Shown: positions 24,935 to 32,339 of the stretch, in pieces
Numbering within the stretch: position 1 is the first letter of the stretch
How the letters are laid out: each line of letters opens with the position of its first letter
Source of the DNA: Polyangiaceae bacterium
GTDB taxonomy: Bacteria > Myxococcota_A > Polyangia > Polyangiales > Polyangiaceae
DNA length: 52,041 bases
NCBI GenBank assembly: GCA_013361525.1
Contig: JABFXY010000135.1
Span: 1-52,041 of the forward strand
Direction of reading: 5' to 3'
Program-made: the position numbers and the translations under genes
The notes under the pieces: model-generated
What the model was told of the DNA's origin: nothing
What the model saw: only the letters and a program-made list of their open reading frames with translations
Database searches by the model: none

Positions 24935-25417
24935 GTGTATCACATCCGGCGAGTCGTTATCGGACTCGGCTCGAACGTAGGCGATCGCCTTCAGAACATC
25001 GCACAAGCGGTCGACAGGCTTCGCGCGGACCAAGAGCTTCACGTCGCAGAGCAGTCGCCGCTCTACGAGACCAAGCCCGAAGGTGGCCCTCCGCAGGGGG
25101 ACTATCTGAACGGTGCGGTGCTCGTGCTCACCGCGGTGGAGGCGCCGGAGCTCCTGCGCCGCATTCAGCGTATCGAGGCGGAGCTCGGACGCGTGCGCGC
25201 GGAGACGAATGGCCCGCGCACCATCGATCTCGACATCCTCTGGATCGAAGGCGAGACGATCAAAGAGCCGGATCTGGTGATCCCGCATGCGCGCCTGTCG
25301 ACGCGTGCCTTCATGCTGAAGCCCCTCCTCGACGTGGCGAGCGACGCGCGCGACGCCGAGACGGGCATGGTGTTCGCCGAGCTTCCGCTCGCGCAAACCG
25401 AGCTCAAGCGGGTCTGA
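24935..25417 (+). CDS. folK: 2-amino-4-hydroxy-6-hydroxymethyldihydropteridine pyrophosphokinase
   Basis: 160 residues, typical length. It transfers pyrophosphate from ATP to the pterin in folate synthesis. Signatures are VVIGLGSNVGDRLQNIAQAV, YETKPEGGPPQGDYLNGAV, and NGPRTIDLDILWIEG, whose Asp pair binds magnesium. GTG 24935 is used because no other start precedes the conserved IGLGSN strand. It overlaps the 3' end of the convergent membrane-protein gene by 14 bases. No other fol genes are adjacent. Confidence 0.92.
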   Translation: MYHIRRVVIGLGSNVGDRLQNIAQAVDRLRADQELHVAEQSPLYETKPEGGPPQGDYLNGAVLVLTAVEAPELLRRIQRIEAELGRVRAETNGPRTIDLDILWIEGETIKEPDLVIPHARLSTRAFMLKPLLDVASDARDAETGMVFAELPLAQTELKRV

Positions 25418-25868
25418 GGCGTTTGCCGAGGCGGTAGCCCAAGACGCCGCCGCCCCACGCGAGCCCACCGAGCACGGCGAGCACGGCGAACCAAAACGGA
25501 ATGGGCGCAGCATTCAGCCCAGCCGAGATCGAGAGCACCCAGCCGAACGCCGCCGCGGCGACCGTCCCGTACGTCGCGTGTTTGCGCTCGGCCTTAAGCC
25601 CGAATCGACCGGTCGCGAGGCCACCGACGAGCGCCGCGACGAAGAGAGATCCGACGCTCACGCCGACAAGGATGCCGACCGATTCGACACCCGCTCGCTG
25701 AAGGATCGCGTTCGACCCGCCCGAAACGAGCGTCCAGAGGAGCACGGTGATGATCGCCGAGGCCCACACCCATTGGCTGCCGGGGCGTTCCTCGGGCGGG
25801 GGCTCCTCACCCTCCGGCGTCTCCTTGATGACCGGCAGCCGCCGCTTTCCGTCCGGGGCGCTCACCAC
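25404..25868 (-). CDS. Small membrane protein of unknown function
   Basis: 154 residues. A polar, Pro/Glu-rich N-terminus of about 30 residues is followed by four likely helices (WVWASAIITVLLWTLVSG, VGILVGVSVGSLFVAALVGG, GTVAAAAFGWVLSIS, FWFAVLAVLGGLAWGGGVLG). Two adjacent GTG codons (25868, 25865) could start it. It overlaps the end of folK on the opposite strand. Its glycine-rich helices resemble those of small transporter-like or TIGR04086-type membrane proteins, but I cannot name a family. Confidence 0.6.
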   Translation of the reverse strand: MVSAPDGKRRLPVIKETPEGEEPPPEERPGSQWVWASAIITVLLWTLVSGGSNAILQRAGVESVGILVGVSVGSLFVAALVGGLATGRFGLKAERKHATYGTVAAAAFGWVLSISAGLNAAPIPFWFAVLAVLGGLAWGGGVLGYRLGKRLRPA

Positions 25869-25900
25869 TCGCGGTTATCACCACCCGCGATCGGCAGTCA

Positions 25901-25923
25901 CCCCCCTCACGCAGTGAGGGGGG
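25901..25923. terminator. GC hairpin between minus-strand genes
   Basis: CCCCCCTCAC (25901-25910) pairs perfectly with GTGAGGGGGG (25914-25923) around a GCA loop. It lies downstream of the exonuclease gene read on the minus strand. No U-run follows, so it may be a processing or repeat-type hairpin rather than a classical terminator. Confidence 0.5.
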
Positions 25924-25986
25924 CCAGGGGGGAGAAATAGCAGCCAAGCTCAACCGCATCGCGCATCGCCGCGACATCGACAGCGG

Positions 25987-26730
25987 TCAGTTCGGCTTGC
26001 GCCAGAAGCGTCGCGCCTCTTCGAACTGCCGCGCGAGACGTCGCTGCTCTTGCAGAAGGGCTGCGTAGCCGCGAGGCAATCGCGGATCTTTCGCGAGCGC
26101 GAGCAAGACCTGAAGCGCGGCCTCGGCGTCGTAAGTCGCGCGGTGCGCCTTTTCGAGGTTGATGCCCAGGCGCTGCGCCATCTCGGAGAGCGCGCGGCTC
26201 TGCTCGTCGCGGTAGATCTCGCGCGCGAACACGAGCGGGTCGAGCCATTCGACGTCGCGACGGAACGCGGGGCTGAGCGTCGTCGGTGCACCTTCGACGC
26301 GCGAGAGCTCGGCGCGCAGGAAGGCTCGATCGAACTCGGCGTTGTACGCCGCGGGGATCGCGCCCACGACGAACGCGAGAATCTCCGGCAAAACGGCCGC
26401 AAATGCCGGCTTGCCGCGGACGTCGTCGTCTTTGATGCCGTGGACCGCGGTGCTCTCCTCCGGGATCGGCATGCCCGGATCGATGAGCCAGCTCATGCGA
26501 TCGACGATCACACCGCCCTTGGCGATCACGATGCCGACCTCGATCACGCGATCACGCGTCGGATCGCGTCCCGTCGTCTCGGTGTCGATGAAGGCGATCG
26601 CGGATTCGACCCACGAGGCCTCGGCTTCGATCTCGCTGGCGACGCCGATGGCGCGCACCCGAATGAGGTGCGCGATTCCTGGATAGTGTCGGCCCGTGGG
26701 AAAGCAGCCGCACGGGTCGGATACCTTCAC
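25987..26730 (-). CDS. DEDDh-family 3'-5' exonuclease
   Basis: 247 residues. The domain begins at about 45 with FIDTETTG (Asp49, Glu51); the second Asp lies in AYNAEFDRAFL, and HRATYDAEAAL supplies the His and last Asp of a DEDDh active site, as in DnaQ/epsilon and related proofreading or RNA-processing exonucleases. A 40-residue N-terminal extension contains CGCFPTGRHYPG. The start overlaps the stop of the upstream DsbA-like gene (ATGA, 26727-26730), so it is translationally coupled to it although the functions seem unrelated. Its specific substrate is not deducible. Confidence 0.85.
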   Translation of the reverse strand: MKVSDPCGCFPTGRHYPGIAHLIRVRAIGVASEIEAEASWVESAIAFIDTETTGRDPTRDRVIEVGIVIAKGGVIVDRMSWLIDPGMPIPEESTAVHGIKDDDVRGKPAFAAVLPEILAFVVGAIPAAYNAEFDRAFLRAELSRVEGAPTTLSPAFRRDVEWLDPLVFAREIYRDEQSRALSEMAQRLGINLEKAHRATYDAEAALQVLLALAKDPRLPRGYAALLQEQRRLARQFEEARRFWRKPN

Positions 26731-27986
26731 GGGTTCGGCGCCGGAGCGGGAGCGGTCGCAGTCGGAGCAGGCGTGGGCTTCGGAGGCTTCGCCGATCCAG
26801 CAGCGGGCTTCGCGGAGCCTGCTGCTGGCTTCGCGGAGCCGGCGGCCGCGCTCGTCGCCGGGCCAGCCGACGCGCTCGCAGAGCCCGGCGGTTCGGCGCT
26901 GGCGCTCGTGGCCGGTGCCGCGCTGTCGAGCGGACCTGCGCCGCCTTCCATCTCATCCAACTTGTCGAGGCCGATCGCCTTGCGGATCTCGTTGTACTTC
27001 TCGGTCGGCTCTGCGGGCTTCTGACCCGCCTGCTCGATGTCGAGCGCGATCCAATGCTCGAACTCTTTGCTGAACGGGTTGAGCTCGAAGCGGCGGCCAT
27101 TCACGAAGATCATCGGCGTGCCTTCGAGGCCGAGCTCGTCGGCTTGCTTGATGCTCGCCTCGACGGTCTTCTTCGTCTCCTCGGAGTCCATGTCCTTCTT
27201 GAACTTGTCGAGGTCGAGCCCGATCTCGCGCGCGTACTTGCGCAGGTCGGCGCGCTCGAGGTGCTCGCCGTTGTCGAAGAGCTTCTTGTGCATCTCCCAG
27301 AACTTGCCCTGCTGGTGGGCGGCCTCTGCGGCGAGAGCCGCGTCGAGGGCGCGCTCGTGTCCGGGGATCGTGAGGCGGTAGTACTTGTAGACGACGCGCA
27401 CCTGGCCCGGGAACCGCTCCATCGCGAGCTCGAACGCGGGCCTCACCTCGCGGCAAGCCGGGCACTGGAAGTCGGCCCACTCGACGATGGTGACGATGGC
27501 GTCGTCCGGCCCCTTCGAGGGCGCGTTGCCGATATCGATCGTCTTCACGTTCGCGGGGTCGAACCGCATCTTGTAGAACTCGCCGAGCTCGGCCGACGGG
27601 ACACCACCGCGAACGAGGCGCGCAACCAGCTCCGCCGCAGGCTTGCACGTCGCGCACGAGCGCTTGTCGACGATACACTCCGCGAGCGTGACCGGCGTGT
27701 CCGCACAGGGCGCGGAGAGCTTGTCGAGCTGAGCGACCAGCTCGGTTTTCTCGCGATCGTTCAGCTTCTTTGCGGCGTCGAGCAGCTTGGCCGCCTCGTC
27801 GCCGCGAGACGAAGGCTTCGCGGAAGAAGTCGGCGCGCTGCTCGCGACGGTGGACGACGCAGTGGCAGTCGCAATGACCGGGTTGCTTCCAGGCGTGCGC
27901 GGCTCGGGCTTGGGGTCGTTGCGAGGGTCACCACAAGCGGCGACGGCGAACGCGATCGTGATCGCGATGAGATTGGAAGAGCGCAT
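26727..27986 (-). CDS. DsbA-like thioredoxin-fold lipoprotein
   Basis: 419 residues from ATG 27986, giving MRSSNLIAITIAFAVAAC with Cys18 as lipidation site; a TTG at 28007 overlapping the upstream stop is the alternative. A Ser/Ala/Pro linker and a four-Cys segment at about 94-114 (CADTP, AECIV, CATC) come first. The DsbA/DSBA-like thioredoxin domain spans about 145-350, with the redox motif CPAC at 175-178 in VEWADFQCPACREV and the cis-Pro loop LEGTPMIFVNGRR. The tail is Ala/Pro/Ser-rich with GSAKPAA repeats. It is likely a periplasmic thiol oxidoreductase or disulfide carrier. It sits between FadL-type porin and exonuclease genes. Confidence 0.85.
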   Translation of the reverse strand: MRSSNLIAITIAFAVAACGDPRNDPKPEPRTPGSNPVIATATASSTVASSAPTSSAKPSSRGDEAAKLLDAAKKLNDREKTELVAQLDKLSAPCADTPVTLAECIVDKRSCATCKPAAELVARLVRGGVPSAELGEFYKMRFDPANVKTIDIGNAPSKGPDDAIVTIVEWADFQCPACREVRPAFELAMERFPGQVRVVYKYYRLTIPGHERALDAALAAEAAHQQGKFWEMHKKLFDNGEHLERADLRKYAREIGLDLDKFKKDMDSEETKKTVEASIKQADELGLEGTPMIFVNGRRFELNPFSKEFEHWIALDIEQAGQKPAEPTEKYNEIRKAIGLDKLDEMEGGAGPLDSAAPATSASAEPPGSASASAGPATSAAAGSAKPAAGSAKPAAGSAKPPKPTPAPTATAPAPAPNP

Positions 27987-28003
27987 CGTTCGTGGGGGTT
28001 CGT

Positions 28004-29461
28004 TCAAAACGAAGCCATGGCGTTCACGTTGATGACGCCGATGGTCTGGGTGTAGCGACCGCCCGAGTCGGGCGACTTCGTCGGGTTCTCGAAGTCCGGG
28101 AACTCCGACTGACCGGTCGTGTCGCGGGGCACGTAGAAGATGTGGGTGTAAGAGACGTCCGCGCCGAAGATCTCACCGAATTGGAAGCGAGCGCCGCCGG
28201 CGACGGACGCCTTCTGGAAATCGGTCAGCGCAGGCTCGAGCGTTCGGTCCGGCACGGCGTTGGAGTCGTAGCCCGCACCGACGAAGACTTCCACCGCCGG
28301 GATGACCCAATACGATCCGCCGGCGCGAAGGCCGAACGCGGGACCCCAATCACGCTGAATGTTGATGATCGGAGGCCCGAGCGATCCGGGCGTCGGCGAG
28401 CCGTCTTCTTCGACGTCGCACTGCTCGTTCGCGATCTCTTCGCCGGACTCGGGATCGACGACCGTCTCAGGGACGATGCATTGGTTCTTGAACGTCGACC
28501 AATTCGTCATGTCGCCGAAGACGCGGATCTCCACATCTTTGACCGGCCGCGCGCGGACGCCGAGGCGGTAGATATCCGGAAGCTCTTGGAGGAGGCGAAC
28601 GCGCTCCGTCGAGGGCTCACCGGTGGTGAGCTTGTTGGTGAGCGTGCCTTCCATGTCCATCTGCCCCATGCCGGGCTGCGCCTGGTAGGAGAAGCCGACC
28701 CAGACCTTCTCCGGCGCAATCTCGCCGATCACGCCGATGCCGAAGGACGCGTTCCACCCACCGACGTCGATGAGGCTTCGCCCCTCCGTCTCGATGTTGT
28801 TGGTGCCGCTGACCTCACGGGCGCGGACCGTGAACACCTCCGAGCGGATGATGTTGAGCGTCGCGCCGATGCTGACGCGGTCGAGGATGTCGTAGGCGGC
28901 GCCGACCGTGAAGTAGAGCGAGCGGATGGTGCCGTCGATCGTGTGCCAGCGCTGGACGCCGTCGACCGGGCCGGGGAACTCGGAGCTGCCCTCGAAGTCG
29001 GGGTTCTTGCTCCAGGAGGACGAGCCGCCGAGCGGAACGAAGAAGCCGATGCCGAACGCGAAGTTCTCGATCTGCATCGTCGCGGCTGCCGCCGGAGCAG
29101 CCACCGCGTTGAAGAGCGTCGCCTCGCCGGTGTTCGCGCCGCTCGCCCCTTCGGGCTCCGGGATGTCGGAGTCGGGGTTGTTCGCGTGGCTCCAGCTCGC
29201 CCAGCGGAGCGCCAAGTTCGCGTCCGCGAAGATTTTCACGCGCCAGAACTTCTTCTCGAAGCCCGGCGTGTCCTCCGCGATGCCCGCGGGGTTGTAATAG
29301 AGCGCGGTCGGGTTGTCGGTCGTCGGGTGGCCGTGCTCGCCGCCGAAGCGCGCGGTGCCGAAACCCGAGGCCTCGGCCTCGCTCGCGGTGAGAAGCAATA
29401 CAGCGCCCGGTACGACGACGCGCGCACACGGCGCGGCCCACACTCGAAGAGCAGTTCGCAT
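28004..29461 (-). CDS. OmpP1/FadL/TodX-type outer-membrane transporter
   Basis: 485 residues from ATG 29461, with a signal peptide ending at ASEAEASGFG. The mature N-terminus (ARFGGEHGHPTTDNPTALYYNPAGIA) is the FadL-family signature at the hatch region. Alternating hydrophobic strands and the terminal Phe (NVNAMASF) fit an outer-membrane barrel. The family takes up long-chain fatty acids or other hydrophobic compounds. It starts 5 bases after the stop of the upstream lipoprotein gene and ends at the start region of the DsbA-like gene, so the three are likely cotranscribed. The substrate cannot be inferred. Confidence 0.85.
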   Translation of the reverse strand: MRTALRVWAAPCARVVVPGAVLLLTASEAEASGFGTARFGGEHGHPTTDNPTALYYNPAGIAEDTPGFEKKFWRVKIFADANLALRWASWSHANNPDSDIPEPEGASGANTGEATLFNAVAAPAAAATMQIENFAFGIGFFVPLGGSSSWSKNPDFEGSSEFPGPVDGVQRWHTIDGTIRSLYFTVGAAYDILDRVSIGATLNIIRSEVFTVRAREVSGTNNIETEGRSLIDVGGWNASFGIGVIGEIAPEKVWVGFSYQAQPGMGQMDMEGTLTNKLTTGEPSTERVRLLQELPDIYRLGVRARPVKDVEIRVFGDMTNWSTFKNQCIVPETVVDPESGEEIANEQCDVEEDGSPTPGSLGPPIINIQRDWGPAFGLRAGGSYWVIPAVEVFVGAGYDSNAVPDRTLEPALTDFQKASVAGGARFQFGEIFGADVSYTHIFYVPRDTTGQSEFPDFENPTKSPDSGGRYTQTIGVINVNAMASF

Positions 29462-29466
29462 GGTCC

Positions 29467-30180
29467 TCAGTATTCGGCGGGGTCTTTGGCGCAGTTGATC
29501 ACGGGGGCGGGCTTGTCGCCTTCGTAGCGCTGGAACGTGAAGGTCGAGCCTTCGAGGTCGAGCATGATCGGCGAGGTGACGTTGCCGGTGACGTCGCCGC
29601 AAATGAACCCGAGGTCGTCGCCGCCGCAGATGCTGCCGTGAAGCTGGAGGGTGGCGATGACGTCGTTACCCGTGAGTGGGTTGGCGGCGCCAATCAGCGT
29701 CACCTGGCCGAAGTCCCAGTCGAAGGACCCGTCCGCGGCGACCGCCAAGTCTTCCGCGACGATTGGATCGCCCACCGGCGTCACTTGATCATCCTTGCTG
29801 AGCGGCTGAAGCGACAGATCGAGGGTGAGCCCGCCGCTGCCGTCGTCGGCGGTCGTCACCGTCGCGTCGAACGCGAACGCCTTCTTCGCGTTGAGCGAAG
29901 CAGAGAGCGCGAAGAGGTAGATGCCGTCCGCCTCGGCAGGTGTCGTCGGGACGCAGTCCGGCGCACCGCCGGTGCCTTCGCCGCCCTCACCCCCGCCGTG
30001 GATCGCGTCGAAGCGCTCGACGAAATCGTCGAACTCGCCCTGCGGGTCGGGACAGCCCGAAAGCGCGCCTAACAGGCCGGCGAGGAACGCGACCTTGTGC
30101 CATGACGCACGCGAGCAAAGGGTCGTACGGCTCGAAGGGCTGGCACCGAACACGGGCATAAGCTCGGGAGTCAAGCGCAT
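29467..30180 (-). CDS. Hypothetical lipoprotein, first gene of the FadL/DsbA-like operon
   Basis: 237 residues from ATG 30180, preceded by GAGG at a suitable distance. The n-region is unusually long, about 28 residues, before the hydrophobic core VAFLAGLLGALSGC (Cys43). A glycine-rich linker (IHGGGEGGEGTGGAP) follows, then a beta-rich domain with four Cys (CVPTTP, SICGGD, FICGD, INCAKD). It lies just upstream of the FadL-type gene, which suggests a role at the outer membrane. The family is not recognised. Confidence 0.68.
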   Translation of the reverse strand: MRLTPELMPVFGASPSSRTTLCSRASWHKVAFLAGLLGALSGCPDPQGEFDDFVERFDAIHGGGEGGEGTGGAPDCVPTTPAEADGIYLFALSASLNAKKAFAFDATVTTADDGSGGLTLDLSLQPLSKDDQVTPVGDPIVAEDLAVAADGSFDWDFGQVTLIGAANPLTGNDVIATLQLHGSICGGDDLGFICGDVTGNVTSPIMLDLEGSTFTFQRYEGDKPAPVINCAKDPAEY

Positions 30181-30523
30181 GGGACCTCGTAGGTAGGCGG
30201 CGCGACTCTAACACAGCACCCTCGTTTTTTGCCGCGACGAATGGGTCGTCCGGCATGGACGGTGACGCGAAGAGCGGCAAGGACCGACTTCAATGTCAGG
30301 GGTCGCTTGCTGCGATCGCACCCGCGCGGCGGAAAACGCTCTGCGGACAGGCCGAAGCGGCGCGGTTTCGGGCGTCGAGCGCACCGGGAGCGACCGGCAC
30401 GAAGGTTGATGAGCCTTCGTCGAATGGTCGCGAAGCGGCATCAGAATGGCTCCGATGCTATGCTCGGGTCGTTCTTCGCCGGCTTTTTCCGCTGGCTCTT
30501 TCTTCGCTCATTACCGAGGTTCT
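30181..30523. other. Divergent intergenic region, no gene seen
   Basis: 343 bases separate the minus-strand lipoprotein operon from the plus-strand Cys-rich lipoprotein. Frames across it lack signal or domain features. A small hairpin with a 7-bp stem (ACGAAGG/CCTTCGT) lies at 30399-30420. Promoters for both directions must lie here, but I cannot place them with confidence. Confidence 0.5.
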
Positions 30524-31561
30524 ATGGGTTCTGAGGCGCGTCGACTCCACGGCACTCTTCTCGCGCTCGCAGGCTTCGTCGCCGCGTGCGGCGACCTCGG
30601 CGACGCGTCCGACAGTGGAGGCTTCATCGAAGGCGGCTTCAATCCCGGCGGAAGCTACGAGGGCGGCGCCGGCTTCGGTGGAGAGGGCGGGATGCCGACC
30701 CCTCCCGGACCGTTCAATTACACGGCGTTGTGCGGCATCGGCATCGAGAGCTGCGTGCCGGGCGAGAACCTCTCGGCGGGTTGTTCACCCGAGCCGAACG
30801 GCGGAGGCGCGGGCGTCGGCGGCGCAAGTGAGGGCGGAGCGGGCGTCGGCGGCGCAGGTCAAGGCGGACAATCGCAAGGCGGCGCGCCCGGCGCGGGTGG
30901 TGAGGCCGGTGCTCCAGAAGGCGGCGCAGGCGGTGGTGGCCCGCTGCCCGGCTACAGCTGCCAAGTCGCCGACGCGCGCGGCGCACCTTCGTCGCAGTGT
31001 TTGCCGAGCGGCAACACGCTCATCAACGGCGTCTGCAACTCGAGCGCGGATTGCTTGCCGGGGCTCGGCTGCGTGCTGGCGAGCGAGGGCGAGACGGAGG
31101 GAACAGGCGGCGGTCCCGAGGCACCACCTGTCGGCCTCTGCAGGCCGTATTGCTGCGACGAGCTCGAGGATTGTCCGCAGGATACCTTCTGCGCACCCGA
31201 GCCGATGTTCGATGCGGGCGCGCAGCTCGAAGATCCGAGGAGCGCGCTACCGATTCCGGTTTGCACGCCGATCCACAGCTGCACGCTCCTCGGCACCACC
31301 GATTGCCCCGAAGGTGAAACCTGCAGCGTGGTGCGCGCCGACGGCGCGACGAGCTGCGTGCCCATCGGCGAAGGCACGTTGTGCCAGCCTTGCGATTGCG
31401 CAGCGGGCTTCATCTGCATCTTCGGCACGGGCACTTGCGCGCAGCTCTGCGACACGAACGCGAGCGACTGCCCGGGTGAAGGCGCCATCTGCCAAGGCGG
31501 CGGCAACTTCCCCGATATGGTCGGCGTGTGCGTCGGTGGCGACGCGACCTGCACGCCCTAG
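30524..31561 (+). CDS. Cys-rich lipoprotein with Gly-rich linkers
   Basis: 345 residues. ATG 30524 is chosen for GAGG just upstream and the signal LHGTLLALAGFVAAC (lipobox VAAC); an upstream frame to 30446 adds a poor N-terminus. Gly-rich linkers (EGGAGFGGEGG and repeats of GGAGVGGA) flank short Cys motifs. The C-terminal 200 residues hold about 20 Cys in small modules (CNSSADCLPGLGC, CRPYCCDELEDCPQDTFC, CQPCDCAAGFIC), a pattern common in myxobacterial surface proteins. It converges on sdhB with a 7-base gap. Function is unknown. Confidence 0.75.
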   Translation: MGSEARRLHGTLLALAGFVAACGDLGDASDSGGFIEGGFNPGGSYEGGAGFGGEGGMPTPPGPFNYTALCGIGIESCVPGENLSAGCSPEPNGGGAGVGGASEGGAGVGGAGQGGQSQGGAPGAGGEAGAPEGGAGGGGPLPGYSCQVADARGAPSSQCLPSGNTLINGVCNSSADCLPGLGCVLASEGETEGTGGGPEAPPVGLCRPYCCDELEDCPQDTFCAPEPMFDAGAQLEDPRSALPIPVCTPIHSCTLLGTTDCPEGETCSVVRADGATSCVPIGEGTLCQPCDCAAGFICIFGTGTCAQLCDTNASDCPGEGAICQGGGNFPDMVGVCVGGDATCTP

Positions 31562-31568
31562 CGAGCGA

Positions 31569-32339
31569 TCACTTCGACAGCCACCCGAAGAACATGTGCT
31601 TCGTGGTCGCGCGGGCCATCTCGCCGATCGAGTCGACGAGCGGGATCTGCTTCGGGCAAACCTCGACGCAGTTCTGCGCTTTGCCGCAGTCGGCGACGCC
31701 GCCGTCGCCCATGAGCGCTTCGATCCGCGTGCGGCGATCGAGCGCGCCGCCGGTGTGACGATTCAACATCGCGACCTGGTTGATGGCCGCTGCGCCGACG
31801 AAAGCGCTGCGATCGTGATACTCGGGGCAGGCTTCGAGGCAGGCTCCGCAGGCGATGCACGGTGACATCTCGTAGCGCTCGCGCTGCGCGTCCTGCGCCT
31901 CGGCACGGGGCTCTTGTGCGCCGCCGTCGATACGCACCCAGGCCTTCACGCGGATGAGACCGTCGAAGATACGCGCGCGATCGACGATGAGGTCGCGCTC
32001 GAGCGGGAACTTCGTGAGGGGCTCGACCGTGATGACTTGACCCTTCGGGCCGATCTCTTCGACGAGCGCGCTGCAGGCTTGCCGCGCTCGGCCCTGGATC
32101 GTCATCGTGCACGAGCCGCACGTCTCTTCGAGGCACGACGCCTCCCACGCGACCGGTGACACGGCGGCGCCCTTCACATCGACGGGGTGGCGCCGGATTG
32201 CTTCGAGGCAGTCGTGCACCGTCATCCCAGGGGCGCGCTCGACCTCGAACGACTCCCAGCGCTTCGTCGCGGGTTTGTCGAGCGCGTCCTGTCGAAGGAT
32301 CCGCAGCCTGACCTTGGAGCGTGCGTCGCCGTCAGCCAT
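31569..32339 (-). CDS. sdhB: Succinate dehydrogenase/fumarate reductase iron-sulfur subunit
   Basis: 256 residues. It passes electrons from the flavoprotein to the membrane quinone site through three clusters. The [2Fe-2S] motif is CLEETCGSC plus a later Cys (ARQACSAL). The second half holds CIACGACLEACPEY and DCGKAQNCVEVCPK for the [4Fe-4S] and [3Fe-4S] clusters. ATG 32339 overlaps the sdhA stop in TGATG. All cluster ligands look intact, in contrast to the altered flavoprotein. Confidence 0.92.
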   Translation of the reverse strand: MADGDARSKVRLRILRQDALDKPATKRWESFEVERAPGMTVHDCLEAIRRHPVDVKGAAVSPVAWEASCLEETCGSCTMTIQGRARQACSALVEEIGPKGQVITVEPLTKFPLERDLIVDRARIFDGLIRVKAWVRIDGGAQEPRAEAQDAQRERYEMSPCIACGACLEACPEYHDRSAFVGAAAINQVAMLNRHTGGALDRRTRIEALMGDGGVADCGKAQNCVEVCPKQIPLVDSIGEMARATTKHMFFGWLSK

